From: Saprospiraceae bacterium
Lineage (GTDB): Bacteria; Bacteroidota; Bacteroidia; Chitinophagales; Saprospiraceae
Reading direction: 5' to 3'
Length of the DNA: 37,968 nt
Assembly: GCA_021604865.1 (NCBI GenBank)
Contig: BQJU01000067.1
Span: forward strand, 1-37,968
A program made the translations under genes and the position numbers. Positions 16,587-24,198 of the stretch are shown piece after piece (within the stretch, counting starts at the first letter, position 1; each line of letters begins with the position of its first letter). Below the pieces are notes generated by a model, which had not been told where the DNA came from, did no database searches, and worked only from the letters and a program-made list of their open reading frames with translations.

Positions 16587-16903
16587 GGGTATAATTTTGA
16601 CAATGATGCATTTTAAAAAAGCAAAATTAGTGAATTTTACCTACCAACAATGTGTGAGGATTAATTTTCCCGTTCTTTCCCTATACGTCAGCGTTTTGGG
16701 CGGACTATTCAACTTTTTATTCCTGTGCACAACCCGCCTGATCGGAAATGTATATAACCAGGAAGGCTTACCCGCTTCTCCCTTTCGGACAGATAATTGG
16801 TCATCAATGCCTTGGTTGCTAACATGCACTTATCCTCATTTTTCATTATCTTGAGAAGATAAAGCCTCTTTAAATCATTGAAGCGGCATAAAATTTTTAA
16901 GCT
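16587..16903. other. 317-bp divergent intergenic region
   Basis: It holds the cytochrome promoter-like box near its left end and a small hairpin TATCTT/AAGATA (16847-16861) near its right end. No coding frame looks real; the frames present lack family features and overlap the cytochrome gene or run antisense. Nothing else seen. Confidence 0.5.
16622..16629 (-). promoter_or_regulatory. Candidate -7 promoter element for the cytochrome c gene
   Basis: On the minus strand TAATTTTG matches TAnnTTTG, about 35 bp before the ATG at 16586. TTG-containing ATTGTTGG lies roughly 20 bp further upstream at a suitable -33 distance. Confidence 0.55.
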
Positions 16904-17686
16904 ATGAAAAAATGGATACTAATCAGCTGTTGTCTGATCTGGACGACTGCTATGCACGCGCAACACATCATTGATTTGTTAAATTGTGATCAGGATATTT
17001 CTCTAAACGGAGATATTCGCATGATCTCCCACAAAAAAATCAACCTTTATCCCAATACGGGGTTCTCAACCTGGGAGCTGGTTTTTAACCAACAAAACCA
17101 GCTTGTCCGCGAAAAAGCAGTAGAACAGGCTGCCGAGTTGAGACACCATTACAATGAGCAGGGGCAACTGGAGGCAACCGTGCGCCTCGTAAAAGGCCTT
17201 AAGCAGGATTCCACTGCATTTTTGTATGATGATGCCAGAAAATTATTCCAAAAGGTAAGCTTTGGCAATTTTTCCTCTCCCCAAACTACTTACCAATTTA
17301 CCTACGATTCTCTTGATCGGGTAATCATGTTAGCAGCCAAAGACCAAAACAATCAGTTCACTCAAACGGTAGAATACCTGGATAGCACCCATCAGGTGAT
17401 CGTCACGCACTCCCAGGGTGAGCGCTCGCGACGCTTGTTATTACCCTTCGACACGGAAACACAATGTATCAACCGAATCCTTCGTGAAATCAAAAATGTA
17501 CATGGCCAAATCACCGTTCAAGAAGTGGCCAACCTTTCTTCTTCCAATAATATCGACGGCTCTTCCATCCTGCACGAATACCAATATGATGAGATGGGCA
17601 ACTGGACCTGGCATCGCCAGTCGAACTTCTTGAATGGTATAAAAACTCCCACGACACTTTGGATCAGGAAGATCAAATACCGATGA
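16904..17686 (+). CDS. Secreted protein with YD/RHS-like short repeats (hypothetical)
   Basis: 260 residues with a signal peptide (MKKWILISCCLIWTTAMHA, cleavage near residue 20). The mature part contains several YD-like strand-turn motifs: HHYNEQGQLEATVRL, FTYDSLDRVIMLAA and EYQYDEMGNWTWHR, the Y-x-Y-D-x-x-G/D pattern of RHS/YD repeats, but far too few for an RHS shell. Probably a small beta-sheet envelope protein; the substrate or partner is unknown. A lipoprotein gene follows 74 bp downstream on the same strand. Confidence 0.75.
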   Translation: MKKWILISCCLIWTTAMHAQHIIDLLNCDQDISLNGDIRMISHKKINLYPNTGFSTWELVFNQQNQLVREKAVEQAAELRHHYNEQGQLEATVRLVKGLKQDSTAFLYDDARKLFQKVSFGNFSSPQTTYQFTYDSLDRVIMLAAKDQNNQFTQTVEYLDSTHQVIVTHSQGERSRRLLLPFDTETQCINRILREIKNVHGQITVQEVANLSSSNNIDGSSILHEYQYDEMGNWTWHRQSNFLNGIKTPTTLWIRKIKYR

Positions 17687-17760
17687 GGAGAGGGGTACTT
17701 ATTATAGCGCTTTCACATCAAAATGGCTTTTCAACTGTTACATAAATAAAACTAATTAAC

Positions 17761-18741
17761 ATGGAAAAGCTATATGTTCTGGCCATTGGCCTGGCGGTAT
17801 TATTCCAGGCTTGCGCCCCCGCTCCTGCTGAAAGTAATGAAAGTGCGCCTACAGCATCCAATGATGCCAAGGCAATCAAGGTTTCGAATATGATCACCGA
17901 CGTACCGGTGAAATTGGGCGATTACTGGTATCAGGGTAAAGGTGAAATCAATCACTATAAGCTCGAGCAAAACCGCTACAAGGATGTGCACCCCGGCGAA
18001 GTAGTGATGGTCTTTGTTACAGAAGACTTTCTGACAGACAAGCAGGTGAAAAATGATAATTATCAAAACCCAAATTCCACTGGCGTCCTGAAATTGAACC
18101 AAATCCGTCGTTTTTCTACCGGGATTTATGATTATTCCATTATGACCTCCGTTTTCACGCCTGTTGACACGGACAAATTTCCGCATACCCTCAAAGTCAC
18201 TCAATCTTCACAGGATTGGTGTGGCCATACCTTTACGCAACTTAATTATGAGAATGACGATTATCGCTATCAGTTGCGGAGTTATTTTGAAAGTGAAGGT
18301 GATGTGGATAAAACAGTGCCCGCGCTCTTGCTGGAAGACGAGTTGTTCAACCGCCTTCGCATGAATCCGGAGCTGCTGCCCACCGGCAAAATCAAGGTGC
18401 TGCCCTCCACTACTTTTGCGCGCTTGAAACATACCGAATTTGCACCAATGGATGCTGAAGTAAGTCGTAACAAATATATCGGGAAAGATTTCAGTGGTGA
18501 AAATCTGATGGCCTACCAGGTCAAATATCCAAAAGCAGACCGTACCTTGGAGATCGTTTATGAAGCCAAAGCGCCCTACCCTATTATCGGTTGGACCGAC
18601 AGCTACCCTTCTGCCTTTGACAAACAAATGCGCACCACCAAAGCTACTCGCACCAATGTCTTATTGACACCTTATTGGGAGAATAATAAGCTGGAGGATA
18701 CGGCTATGCGTAAGGATTTGGGCTTGGAGGTGAATTATTGA
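17761..18741 (+). CDS. Lipoprotein of unknown function (Bacteroidota-conserved type)
   Basis: 326 residues with a signal ending AVLFQAC (C18) and a Ser/Ala/Pro/Asn-rich tether. The body has conserved-looking pieces: DYWYQGKGEINHYKLEQNRY, GEVVMVFVTEDFLTDKQVK, RFSTGIYDYSIMTSVFTPVD, SSQDWCGHTFTQLNY. I recall this layout from Bacteroidota lipoproteins that some databases wrongly label 'septum formation inhibitor Maf'; no Maf nucleotide-pyrophosphatase motif is present. Function unknown. A short copy of the TTTAGG-rich repeat begins right at its stop codon. Confidence 0.8.
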   Translation: MEKLYVLAIGLAVLFQACAPAPAESNESAPTASNDAKAIKVSNMITDVPVKLGDYWYQGKGEINHYKLEQNRYKDVHPGEVVMVFVTEDFLTDKQVKNDNYQNPNSTGVLKLNQIRRFSTGIYDYSIMTSVFTPVDTDKFPHTLKVTQSSQDWCGHTFTQLNYENDDYRYQLRSYFESEGDVDKTVPALLLEDELFNRLRMNPELLPTGKIKVLPSTTFARLKHTEFAPMDAEVSRNKYIGKDFSGENLMAYQVKYPKADRTLEIVYEAKAPYPIIGWTDSYPSAFDKQMRTTKATRTNVLLTPYWENNKLEDTAMRKDLGLEVNY

Positions 18742-18772
18742 GGATTAGGATTTAGGCGGTAGGATTTAGGAG
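18741..18772 (+). repeat. Short copy of the TTTAGG-rich repeat at a gene 3' end
   Basis: Starting with the final A of the TGA stop, the sequence reads AGGATTAGGATTTAGGCGG then TAGGATTTAGGAG. This is a variant of the GGCGGTAGGTTTTAGGGC block seen after porX (minus strand) and cysN, in the same orientation relative to the gene. Confidence 0.7.
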
Positions 18773-19173
18773 CATCACTTGAATCTCAAATTTGTAATGT
18801 CTGGCTTTACAGGGGCCAGTTTCCACGGCCTCTTGGATTTGTTTAAATCAGCAACCCAAGAGGCAATGGAAAATTGCCACTTGAGCCGTTAAGTTGACAC
18901 ATTCAACTTTGAGATGTCTCCTAATTTCAATCCGACAGAATTCTTCAAAAACTTTAACAGTCAGATTATTATTTTGAATTATATTCATTTGCACCAATAT
19001 AAGTATGAATAAATTCATATTTTCAAAAAAAAACGATCTCGCCTTTGACGTCCAAACATAATTTCTGATCTAATTTTAGCTTACCTTAATTTTAATTTGT
19101 GAATTTTGTTTGTCAAATAATTCTTTTATATATTACCCCCATAAGTTAATTTATATCTGAAATTAACTTTATA
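18773..19173. other. Intergenic region, grading into an AT-rich stretch
   Basis: Contains the long hairpin at 18821-18878, then becomes markedly AT-rich from about 18900 to the next gene, with runs such as AATTTTAATTTG. No coding frame with support; no clear promoter box. The composition shift marks the left border of the island holding the next two genes. Confidence 0.5.
18821..18878. repeat. Long intergenic hairpin with a competing second stem
   Basis: TTCCA-cg-GCCTCTTGG (18821-18836) pairs with CCAAGAGGC-aa-TGGAA (18856-18871), a 14-bp stem with one internal loop. The loop itself contains ATTTGTTTAAAT. GGCAAT (18862-18867) can instead pair with ATTGCC (18873-18878), disrupting the first stem. 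No T-run follows either. Confidence 0.6.
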
Positions 19174-19542
19174 ATGCAACTAAATTTGCAAACCCGGATT
19201 CAAACCGTAATCAACTGGATTGGAAATGTAGAAGGGTTAAATTTAAATAGAGATCAGCTATGGTGGCTTTTTGACAACACAACTCCAACGCAAAAATTAA
19301 TTGAGGGTTATAATAATGGGGATTTTTCAGATGAAGATTGTTCAGAATTAATTAAAAGTATGACTTCTGCCCACTCCAAACAAGAATGGGAAGTAAATGA
19401 ACCCAGAGCAGAATATATAGACCAGATTGAGACAATTCGGGTTTACCTAGAACACCGACACTCTGACTATGGGGAGGCGGCTCAATATTTATCAGCTATT
19501 CTTCCTTTATTAATTGACGCAGATGAGTTTACTAATGAATGA
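19174..19542 (+). CDS. Small acidic protein in AT-rich island (unrecognised)
   Basis: 122 residues, soluble, acidic (AEYIDQIETIRVYLEHRHSD, LLIDADEFTNE), probably all-helical with two Trp near the N-terminus (INWIGNVEG, QLWWLFDN). No signal or TM segment and no family recognised. Codon use is A/T-ending, unlike the flanking genes, suggesting horizontal acquisition. Small acidic soluble proteins in such islands are sometimes immunity proteins of polymorphic toxins, but no toxin gene is present, so that is only a possibility. Confidence 0.65.
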   Translation: MQLNLQTRIQTVINWIGNVEGLNLNRDQLWWLFDNTTPTQKLIEGYNNGDFSDEDCSELIKSMTSAHSKQEWEVNEPRAEYIDQIETIRVYLEHRHSDYGEAAQYLSAILPLLIDADEFTNE

Positions 19543-19620
19543 TGAAATAATATTTCAACAACCTATTCCGACATCCAATGGCTTAATATCGATAAAACAC
19601 GCAGTATCTAAATTTTAAAT

Positions 19621-20214
19621 ATGAAAATTTTAAAACTAAATGAGAATAAAAGTCTTGCAAAGTATAAGCTTGACGAATATACAACTGAATTTGGTTCAAT
19701 AATTTTTGATAACACCAAAGGTGGATCAATTTCAAATTGTTACTTCTTTAGGCTTAATAAAACACTAGAGACTAACAGAGACGTAGAAGGAAAAGTACTA
19801 TCAACAAAGGGGAGTTTTATTGACTTCTATATTAGTAAAAAAACAAACCGTATTCAACACATTGATTTTGTCTCCTTGTCTCATTTTGAAACAATTTTGG
19901 ATAATAGCTTAACTTTTGATTGCAATGTTTCTTACTTCGAACCCCAAATAGATGTTTCTACTTGGGTTTCTTCGTTTGGCAGGTTAAGCAATTTTTCGTA
20001 CGATACTTCTAAATATTTATCTACAGAAGATCAGGTAGATGTAAGGATACTATTTAATTCTTTGAATATAGTCAAATTCCTTTTTGGGAATTCAAGCAAA
20101 ATATTCTGCTTAAATGAAAGAATCCAATTTCATATGGATGAATTTAGCAACCTTACAGCGATAGTAATAAAAGACGACATCGAAGTACCGAAGCTAATTA
20201 ATATGTTAAAATAA
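19621..20214 (+). CDS. Hypothetical protein in AT-rich island (unrecognised)
   Basis: 197 residues, no signal or TM segment. Mixed alpha/beta appearance with strands such as FGSIIFDN, SFIDFYIS, RIQHIDFVSLSHF and a C-terminal LTAIVIKDDIEVPKLI. It follows the previous gene by 78 bp on the same strand and shares its low GC and A/T-ending codons. No domain recognised. The pair may be one transferred unit; an immunity or antitoxin-like role is conceivable but unsupported. Confidence 0.68.
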   Translation: MKILKLNENKSLAKYKLDEYTTEFGSIIFDNTKGGSISNCYFFRLNKTLETNRDVEGKVLSTKGSFIDFYISKKTNRIQHIDFVSLSHFETILDNSLTFDCNVSYFEPQIDVSTWVSSFGRLSNFSYDTSKYLSTEDQVDVRILFNSLNIVKFLFGNSSKIFCLNERIQFHMDEFSNLTAIVIKDDIEVPKLINMLK

Positions 20215-20281
20215 CAAGATAAAAAATATTGTAGAACAATGATTTACCCCAGAGCCACCAGTTCATTAGAATAAGCTAAAC

Positions 20282-20301
20282 AAAAAAATGGGTTTACCCA
20301 T
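20282..20301 (-). terminator. Second, weaker minus-strand terminator hairpin
   Basis: ATGGGTTTACCCAT (20288-20301) is a near-perfect short palindrome; on the minus strand it is followed by at least six T. It lies about 23 bp beyond the stronger terminator of the TonB-domain lipoprotein gene and may act as a back-up. Confidence 0.5.
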
Positions 20302-20318
20302 TAAATTTGGCAGGGACG

Positions 20319-20357
20319 AAAAAAGCCGGTACCGAAGCAATTGCTCTGGTACCGGCT
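20319..20357 (-). terminator. Intrinsic terminator of the TonB-domain lipoprotein gene
   Basis: AGCCGGTACC (20324-20333) pairs with GGTACCGGCT (20348-20357), and the inner AGCAATTGCT extends the stem. On the minus strand it is followed by six T (20319-20324). It lies 20 bp past the stop codon at 20378. Confidence 0.88.
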
Positions 20358-20377
20358 AAAATCCGATAATTTATATT

Positions 20378-21103
20378 TTACAACGTCAGTTTATCAAATT
20401 TAACCGGAAGGATCACCCTGACATTTACGGATTTACCGTCCTTGGTGGCCGGAATCCAGGTAGGCATCTCTTTTACAAGTCGTTTAGCCTCGGAAGCACA
20501 ATCGGTACAGGCTTCACCTTGGGATTCAATTTGAATGTCGGATTCTACCACTCCATTTTTGTTGATGACAAAAGTGACATATTCCACCCCTTCTTCATTT
20601 CTGGTCAGTGCCCTGTTGGGATAATCGGCATTGGCTCTGATGTAGTCCTGAATAGCTTCATTGGAACACTTCTCGGGCTTCTTTTTCTCCATACATTCCT
20701 TTGAGAATAATGGCGGGCGATCCAGTTTATCAATATCGGTATACACCTTAGCTGAACTGGCTTTTTCACTTGACTTTTTGGAAGCCTTCACCGTCATTGG
20801 TTTCTTATTTTCTATATCCCATTGTTCATAAGTGTAGGCATCGGGATAATAGTAGACTTTCCGGTCAATTTTATCCTGTTCCATGAGGGTGTTTTGTTCA
20901 TCCGAAGGTTTCATGGCATCGGGCATCTCGTTATCGTTTCTCGCCATGTCTTCCGAATTATCGGCATCTGAATCCATTTCGGTCATTGCTGTTTCCTGCT
21001 GGTTATTGTACCGCTGATTGTCTGTTTCGCAAGAAAAAATCAATACTCCAAATATCAGTAAGAACAGACTTTGCATTAAGAAAAATTTCATTTTAATTTT
21101 CAT
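20378..21103 (-). CDS. Lipoprotein with C-terminal TonB-type domain
   Basis: 241 residues: lipoprotein signal ending GVLIFSC (C25), a long acidic, Met/Asp/Asn-rich linker (about 26-75), a charged Lys/Ser segment, and a C-terminal TonB_C-like domain (about 155-241: AIQDYIRANADYPNRALTRN, GVEYVTFVINKNGVVESDIQ, AKRLVKEMPTWIPATKDGKS, VNVRVILPVKF). Classic TonB has an N-terminal inner-membrane anchor and a Pro-rich spacer; here the anchor is lipid and the spacer acidic. Many Bacteroidota carry such TonB_C proteins whose role in energy transduction is unproven. The domain also has cysteine pairs (CMEKKKPEKC, CTDC). Own terminator downstream. Confidence 0.85.
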   Translation of the reverse strand: MKIKMKFFLMQSLFLLIFGVLIFSCETDNQRYNNQQETAMTEMDSDADNSEDMARNDNEMPDAMKPSDEQNTLMEQDKIDRKVYYYPDAYTYEQWDIENKKPMTVKASKKSSEKASSAKVYTDIDKLDRPPLFSKECMEKKKPEKCSNEAIQDYIRANADYPNRALTRNEEGVEYVTFVINKNGVVESDIQIESQGEACTDCASEAKRLVKEMPTWIPATKDGKSVNVRVILPVKFDKLTL

Positions 21104-21221
21104 AGCTTTAACAATTTAAGTCCTATAATTCCTGTCGTGTTTACTGGCTCTAAAACGATTGATTGTTCCTCATGTTCGAGAAATCGCAAAAATTTGTTTA
21201 ATTTGAACACCTTGAGGCTCA

Positions 21222-21782
21222 ATGCGTTTTAATAAAAAAATGACTATGTACGCACACATACAAAGCTACTTTCCCTATTCCTTTTGTCTGTTTTTATTAT
21301 TAATATGTGGTTGCCAAAAAATTGGCCAGCAAAAGCATCTATCGAAGGCAGATTTAGACAAAAAAGGCATGATGGCCGATAGCCTTTATGACCGGGTACG
21401 ATTGGCTTATGAAATTTCAAAAATCGTTTCCAACAGGGGTATTGATGGGCATGTTCAGCAAATTGCCAAAGAGATGTATAGCCGAAATACTGAGCTATAC
21501 CGAAATTTGACTACACTTGCCATAAAACAAAACATTCCAGTCAATTACACCCTCCCTTATGAGTTCACACAAATAATTCGAAAATTCACCTCTTACTCTA
21601 GAGACCGCCTCGAAAAAGAATATATAAAAAAGGTGCATGAACAGGAGCGGTGGATGTATGACTTTATGGTAATGCTACCTCAACATTCGCTTCTGGAGGA
21701 AGAGGCAATGGTATGGAATGAAATGAAGGCGACCAATAACGAACGAAAGGCTTTGCTAGGAAGTTTTTCGCTCGCTAAGTAG
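21222..21782 (+). CDS. Lipoprotein, DUF4142-like four-helix protein
   Basis: 186 residues from the ATG at 21222 (ATGs at 21240 and 21246 are alternatives). The signal ends LLLICGC (C31 by the longest start). The remainder is almost wholly helical (LYDRVRLAYEISKIVSNRGI, HVQQIAKEMYSRNTELYRNL, RDRLEKEYIKKVHEQERWMY), resembling DUF4142/ferritin-like bundles common in Bacteroidota envelopes. Function unknown. Its stop overlaps the stop region of the convergent cyclase gene by 8 bp. Confidence 0.72.
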   Translation: MRFNKKMTMYAHIQSYFPYSFCLFLLLICGCQKIGQQKHLSKADLDKKGMMADSLYDRVRLAYEISKIVSNRGIDGHVQQIAKEMYSRNTELYRNLTTLAIKQNIPVNYTLPYEFTQIIRKFTSYSRDRLEKEYIKKVHEQERWMYDFMVMLPQHSLLEEEAMVWNEMKATNNERKALLGSFSLAK

Positions 21783-22914
21783 AGAGTACCTCAAAACGTT
21801 GATCATGGTGGCTTTCCTCTTCACCAAGTGTAAACAATTCTATTTTTTGTTTTTTGCCCTTGAGTTCAATAATCCCCACCCGATGGGGGTAAAAATCATG
21901 AGGAGGTCGATTGAGTTTATCCAGTAAATATTTTGACAATAAAATATCTACTCCATATTTATTACAGGAATTCTGGATTCTGGATGTGGTATTCATCACA
22001 TCACCGGAATAGACAATATCCTTTTTGATTACACCAATTTCGCCAATGGTTACCATCCCACAATGCAACCCTGCCTTGAATTGGGGTATCAATCCGTAGC
22101 GATCTTGATAGCGGTGAGCTAATCTATTGAGTGCTTCCTGCATATTGTAAAAACACCGGATGCAATTGGCATTGGTCAACCCCTCCTCCATCGTCCAGGC
22201 AATGACCACCTCATCACCAACATACTGGTACATTTCCCCCGAAGCATTGATAATCGGATTGGTGATGTCGCGATAGAAGTCGTTGAGTAAATTAAAAAAT
22301 CGGATATGCCCAAGGCGTTCTGCAATGGTGGTAGAAGACCGAATATCTACAAACATAAAAATGCGTTCCTCTTCCCGTGGGCGGTAATAGCGCCCTAGCA
22401 GCAACTTCACCAATACACCTGTTCCGTATTTGTCGTCGACGTGCAAAAATGTGATGGTCAAAAAAACAACCAGCCCCCAAAGGATAAAGTATTTTAAATA
22501 AAAAGCCGGCCCAACGACCAGGGCTGTGTTTTCCATCACGGCGGGATGCCACAACATTTCTTTCAGATAAATGCTGGAGGATAATGAAAAGGCCAGTACA
22601 CTGATCAGGAGGTTAAGAATGGCAATCACCATACTGTTGACCACCAGGGCAAAACCAAAAGATTTTGCGCGTACCCATTCTCTCAGGAAAAAGATAAGAA
22701 TGGTGCCTGAAACCAACCCTGCAAAAAAAGCGCTCAGGGTATTGACCAGAAAATAGTGGACGAAATTGTAATTCTCAACTAAATGAATATACCCCGCCTT
22801 GGTGATCGCATGTGTATTGAGTGCATCAAGGATACCGACAAAAGTCCATCCCAAAGTGATCCACATCACTTTGGAAAACTTCATTCGGAATCGCCTGCTA
22901 TGGAAGTAGCTCAT
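21775..22914 (-). CDS. Membrane-bound class III adenylate/guanylate cyclase
   Basis: 379 residues: four to five TM helices at about 15-35, 52-77, 85-110 and 131-157, then a C-terminal class III cyclase catalytic domain (about 183-365). The two metal-binding aspartates are D190 in FMFVDIRSSTTIAE and D234 in YQYVGDEVVIAW; GLHCGMVTIGEIG and YSGDVMNTTSRIQNSCNKYG are further family motifs. It makes cAMP (or cGMP) at the inner membrane, perhaps responding to membrane-borne signals. The genome's cAMP receptor is not in the window. A TAATTTTG promoter-like box sits just upstream. Confidence 0.93.
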   Translation of the reverse strand: MSYFHSRRFRMKFSKVMWITLGWTFVGILDALNTHAITKAGYIHLVENYNFVHYFLVNTLSAFFAGLVSGTILIFFLREWVRAKSFGFALVVNSMVIAILNLLISVLAFSLSSSIYLKEMLWHPAVMENTALVVGPAFYLKYFILWGLVVFLTITFLHVDDKYGTGVLVKLLLGRYYRPREEERIFMFVDIRSSTTIAERLGHIRFFNLLNDFYRDITNPIINASGEMYQYVGDEVVIAWTMEEGLTNANCIRCFYNMQEALNRLAHRYQDRYGLIPQFKAGLHCGMVTIGEIGVIKKDIVYSGDVMNTTSRIQNSCNKYGVDILLSKYLLDKLNRPPHDFYPHRVGIIELKGKKQKIELFTLGEEESHHDQRFEVLST

Positions 22915-22930
22915 AATTACATTTATGGCG

Positions 22931-22938
22931 CAAAATTA
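22931..22938 (-). promoter_or_regulatory. Candidate -7 promoter element for the cyclase gene
   Basis: TAATTTTG on the minus strand matches TAnnTTTG; TTGG lies 18 bp upstream as a partial -33. The start codon at 22914 is about 17 bp away, so the leader would be very short. Confidence 0.5.
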
Positions 22939-23003
22939 CTCCAATTATTTATCCAATCACTACCCTTTTATCTCTGAATGGTTTAGATTTGAGAAAAAAC
23001 CCG

Positions 23004-23582
23004 ATGCAAGCTCGATTATTAAATATAGATACCGTTATTCTCACCCCACGAACCGTTACCCGCCGTTTCCGGGAAAATGAGGGCATTCTCCTATACGATC
23101 TTATTCAGGACAACCATAGTTTTTTGGTAGACGCATTTGTGAAATTCCTGAAAGAAACGGAGACTAAAGAAAAAGCAGAGTTTTTTTTGAGGGAAAGAAT
23201 AGTTGGTTGGTTGCTTCAGAATGAATATTGTTTTGGCCTATGGGACAATGAATCGGCCAAACTAATCGGAATGATCCGTTTTTTTCGCATTGACTGGTCT
23301 GTTCCCAAGGCAGAGCTGGGCTTTTTTATTGACCACCAGTATGGAGGCAAGGGAATTATGTCGGAGGTGTTGACCACTTGCCTGCACTTTGGCTTTCAAC
23401 AATTACAAATGGAACGCATCTATTTGCGCACCGCCACCGATAATTTCGCCTGCCAACGCCTGGCCCGCAAGTGCGGTTTTCGCCGGGAAGGAGACCTGCG
23501 TTCCGATTTTAAAAAAATGAGCGGTGAGTTATTGGATGTGATGATTTTTGGTGTTACCCGTGCTGAATATGAAAAGGCATAA
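23004..23582 (+). CDS. GNAT-family N-acetyltransferase (RimJ/RimL type)
   Basis: 192 residues from the ATG at 23004 (a TTG at 22989 could add five). GNAT features: FGLWDNESAKLIGMIRFFRI, KAELGFFIDHQYGGKGIMSE (acetyl-CoA-binding loop variant GGKGI), MERIYLRTATDNFACQRLAR and KCGFRREGDLRSDF (the RLxxKxGF ending typical of RimJ/RimL). The family acetylates N-terminal or small-molecule amines; the substrate is unknown. It starts about 90 bp from the divergent cyclase gene. Confidence 0.9.
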   Translation: MQARLLNIDTVILTPRTVTRRFRENEGILLYDLIQDNHSFLVDAFVKFLKETETKEKAEFFLRERIVGWLLQNEYCFGLWDNESAKLIGMIRFFRIDWSVPKAELGFFIDHQYGGKGIMSEVLTTCLHFGFQQLQMERIYLRTATDNFACQRLARKCGFRREGDLRSDFKKMSGELLDVMIFGVTRAEYEKA

Positions 23583-24198
23583 AATGGGCTTCCCTTCTCT
23601 CCTTTGCGTTAAAATCTCTATAAATACTGGCCTGTATTTGCATTTCTGCTAGAATTTCATTATCATAAATTTCACAACCTTAATTTAATACTGGCACAGA
23701 TGCATCTATTTGGAAAATTTGCATTTGCTGCACAAAACAGTTCTTGGTCACAACTACCAAACATGTTTGTCGCATGCCCCGTTACACTGTAAACTCCACT
23801 TTTTTAAAATTTTCATCAATATATTTTTATGGCAAATCGTTTTGCATTAATTGGCTGGAGTCTTCCTGTAATCCAAAGTATGCAGAAGGCCAGGAATCCC
23901 TACGTCGTTGTTTCTTTTCCCAAATTTGAAAGTTATGCTAAAGGGCCAGCGAAGAATAAGTTGTCTGTTTCAGGCGAGTTATTTTGTTACCAGCCTAGAC
24001 GTGCGCTGTGCGCTGAAGTGCTATGGCACGCAAGCGCCAAAACCGCGCTTGGCCACTACTAAGCAAGGATTTGAGCAACAACGGCTGGTGGCAAAAGAGC
24101 CTATTCTTCGCTGACCCCTAAATATCAGCTCTTTCACCAATTATACCCAATTGCTGAATAATGAAATGATGAGCACATGTTTGTAACAAAAACCAGAA
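23583..24198. other. 616-bp intergenic region before the arginine operon
   Basis: The left half (23583-23940) is AT-rich and featureless to me. The right half carries the nested inverted-repeat element 23942-24119. Short open frames at 23744-24114 traverse that element in several frames with no family resemblance and are not called. I saw no arginine-repressor box I would defend. Confidence 0.5.
23942..24119. repeat. MITE-like element with nested inverted repeats
   Basis: CAGCGAAGAATA inside 23942-23958 is repeated inverted inside 24102-24119, each with a flanking AGGG block. Inside, TTTTGTTACCAGCC (23982-23995) is inverted with 12 of 14 matches at 24083-24096. The centre has a GC-rich hairpin with AAGCGC/GCGCTT and a tandem GTGCGCT (24001-24014). 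The layout (terminal repeats, inner repeats, central hairpin, under 200 bp, no gene) parallels 9139-9336, but the sequence is different. Confidence 0.65.

Noticed and set aside
23744-24114. Three overlapping short frames before argB
   Set aside because: They cross the nested inverted-repeat element in different frames, none with family resemblance or a distinct start signal.
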